Notes under the pieces: generated by a model
Seen by the model: the letters and a program-made list of their open reading frames with translations, nothing else
Told to the model about the DNA's origin: nothing
Database searches by the model: none
Program-made: the position numbers and the translations under genes
Shown: piece after piece, positions 63,609 to 64,000 of the stretch
How positions within the stretch are numbered: position 1 is the stretch's first letter
How the letters are laid out: each line of letters starts with the position of its first letter
Origin: Hybos culiciformis
Taxonomy: Eukaryota; Arthropoda; Insecta; Diptera; Hybotidae
NCBI GenBank assembly: GCA_964007475.1
Contig: OZ023273.1
Location: 129,264,732 to 129,328,731 of the forward strand
Direction of reading: 5' to 3'
Length of the DNA stretch: 64,000 bases

Positions 63609-64000
63609 AATCTATATATATATAAAATAGTGTTTAAGATTCCAAGTCCCTGATAATAATGTTTTCAAAATTTGGCCTAAAAAAAGAATTCATAAATATT
63701 ATACATTAGCTATATTTCTCACATTATATCGCCAGCATCTTTTATCATTTTCATTTCGAAATGTTACAACTTTCTTCTTATATACACATAGAAATAAAAG
63801 AATCAGTTTTAAAATTTATAGTTTTGTTAAAGAATTTCCATTACTGCTTTGTGGTGTTTTTTACAATCAAGTCCTTCAACGAAGTGGAAAAATCTCACTT
63901 TCTAAAGGACATTCACAATATTATTATTATTATTATTTTTTTTTTTTTTTTTTGTATATATTTTTCGTATATTATATAAAAATGGTATCAGGATTATTAT
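63609..64000. other. Non-coding DNA at window end
   Basis: AT-rich, with a short (ATT)n/poly-T run near 63920-63952. No gene seen. Confidence 0.5.

Noticed and set aside
1..64000. tRNA, rRNA and CRISPR features
   Set aside because: I looked for B-box-like GGTTCGAAT motifs, conserved rRNA blocks and regular spacer arrays and found none that hold up by eye; a tRNAscan or covariance-model run would be decisive.

Overview
The window looks like insect nuclear DNA, most likely from a fly or a related holometabolous insect. It is very AT-rich (my impression is 75-80% A+T), with dense poly-A and poly-T runs. Genes are spliced with GT...AG introns of both about 60 bp and several kb. I see no bacterial operons, CRISPR arrays, tRNA or rRNA genes. 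Coding DNA is sparse.

Region 1 (1-8844, + strand) is the middle of a slit-like axon-guidance gene. Five exons encode the end of leucine-rich-repeat (LRR) domain 3, LRR domain 4 and EGF repeats 1-4, with good splice sites and matching phases. The last exon is anomalous. It runs from EGF4 straight into the start of the laminin-G domain, so EGF5 and EGF6 are missing. It then loses frame inside laminin-G and stops at 8842-8844. The frameshifted tail is strongly hydrophobic. I found no further laminin-G, EGF7 or C-terminal cystine-knot exons. This is a decaying or duplicated slit copy, or a shortened Slit with a new membrane-anchor-like end. Intron 3 contains an array of roughly 107-bp repeats (4143-4752) that ends in a 65-bp-arm hairpin.

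Region 2 (8845-19384) holds apparently non-coding DNA and then a complete-looking DNA transposon at 12843-19376. It has 15-bp terminal inverted repeats, a perfect 8-bp target-site duplication (TATAAAAC), arrays of GGCAATA/GGGAATA motifs at both ends in the same orientation, and a four-exon transposase of about 1137 residues that reads open throughout. The protein has a zinc finger, a three-part acidic catalytic core and a Tudor- or chromo-like C-terminus.

Region 3 (19385-40248) is a gene desert. It contains a 215-bp miniature inverted-repeat element with a 7-bp duplication (23027-23241) and a near-perfect 694-bp palindrome (35498-36191). A short coding-like fragment lies on the minus strand near 39.6-39.8 kb.

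Region 4 (40249-42216, + strand) has five exons of a CLIP-domain trypsin-like serine protease, from just before the clip domain to the stop codon. The signal-peptide exon was not found.

Region 5 (42217-64000) is intergenic or intronic DNA rich in non-autonomous transposons. These are a 519-bp fold-back (43200-43718), a hAT-type miniature element beginning CAGGGCTGTGG (45554-45930), a GC-rich inverted-repeat element (48114-48400), two hAT elements with perfect 8-bp duplications (53339-53772 and 58956-59460, the second carrying a decayed hAT C-terminal dimerisation domain) and a TA-flanked element (62774-63608). An unidentified coding-like stretch with two overlapping reading frames lies at 55820-56189. 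The slit-like gene and the protease have no obvious functional connection beyond sharing the strand.
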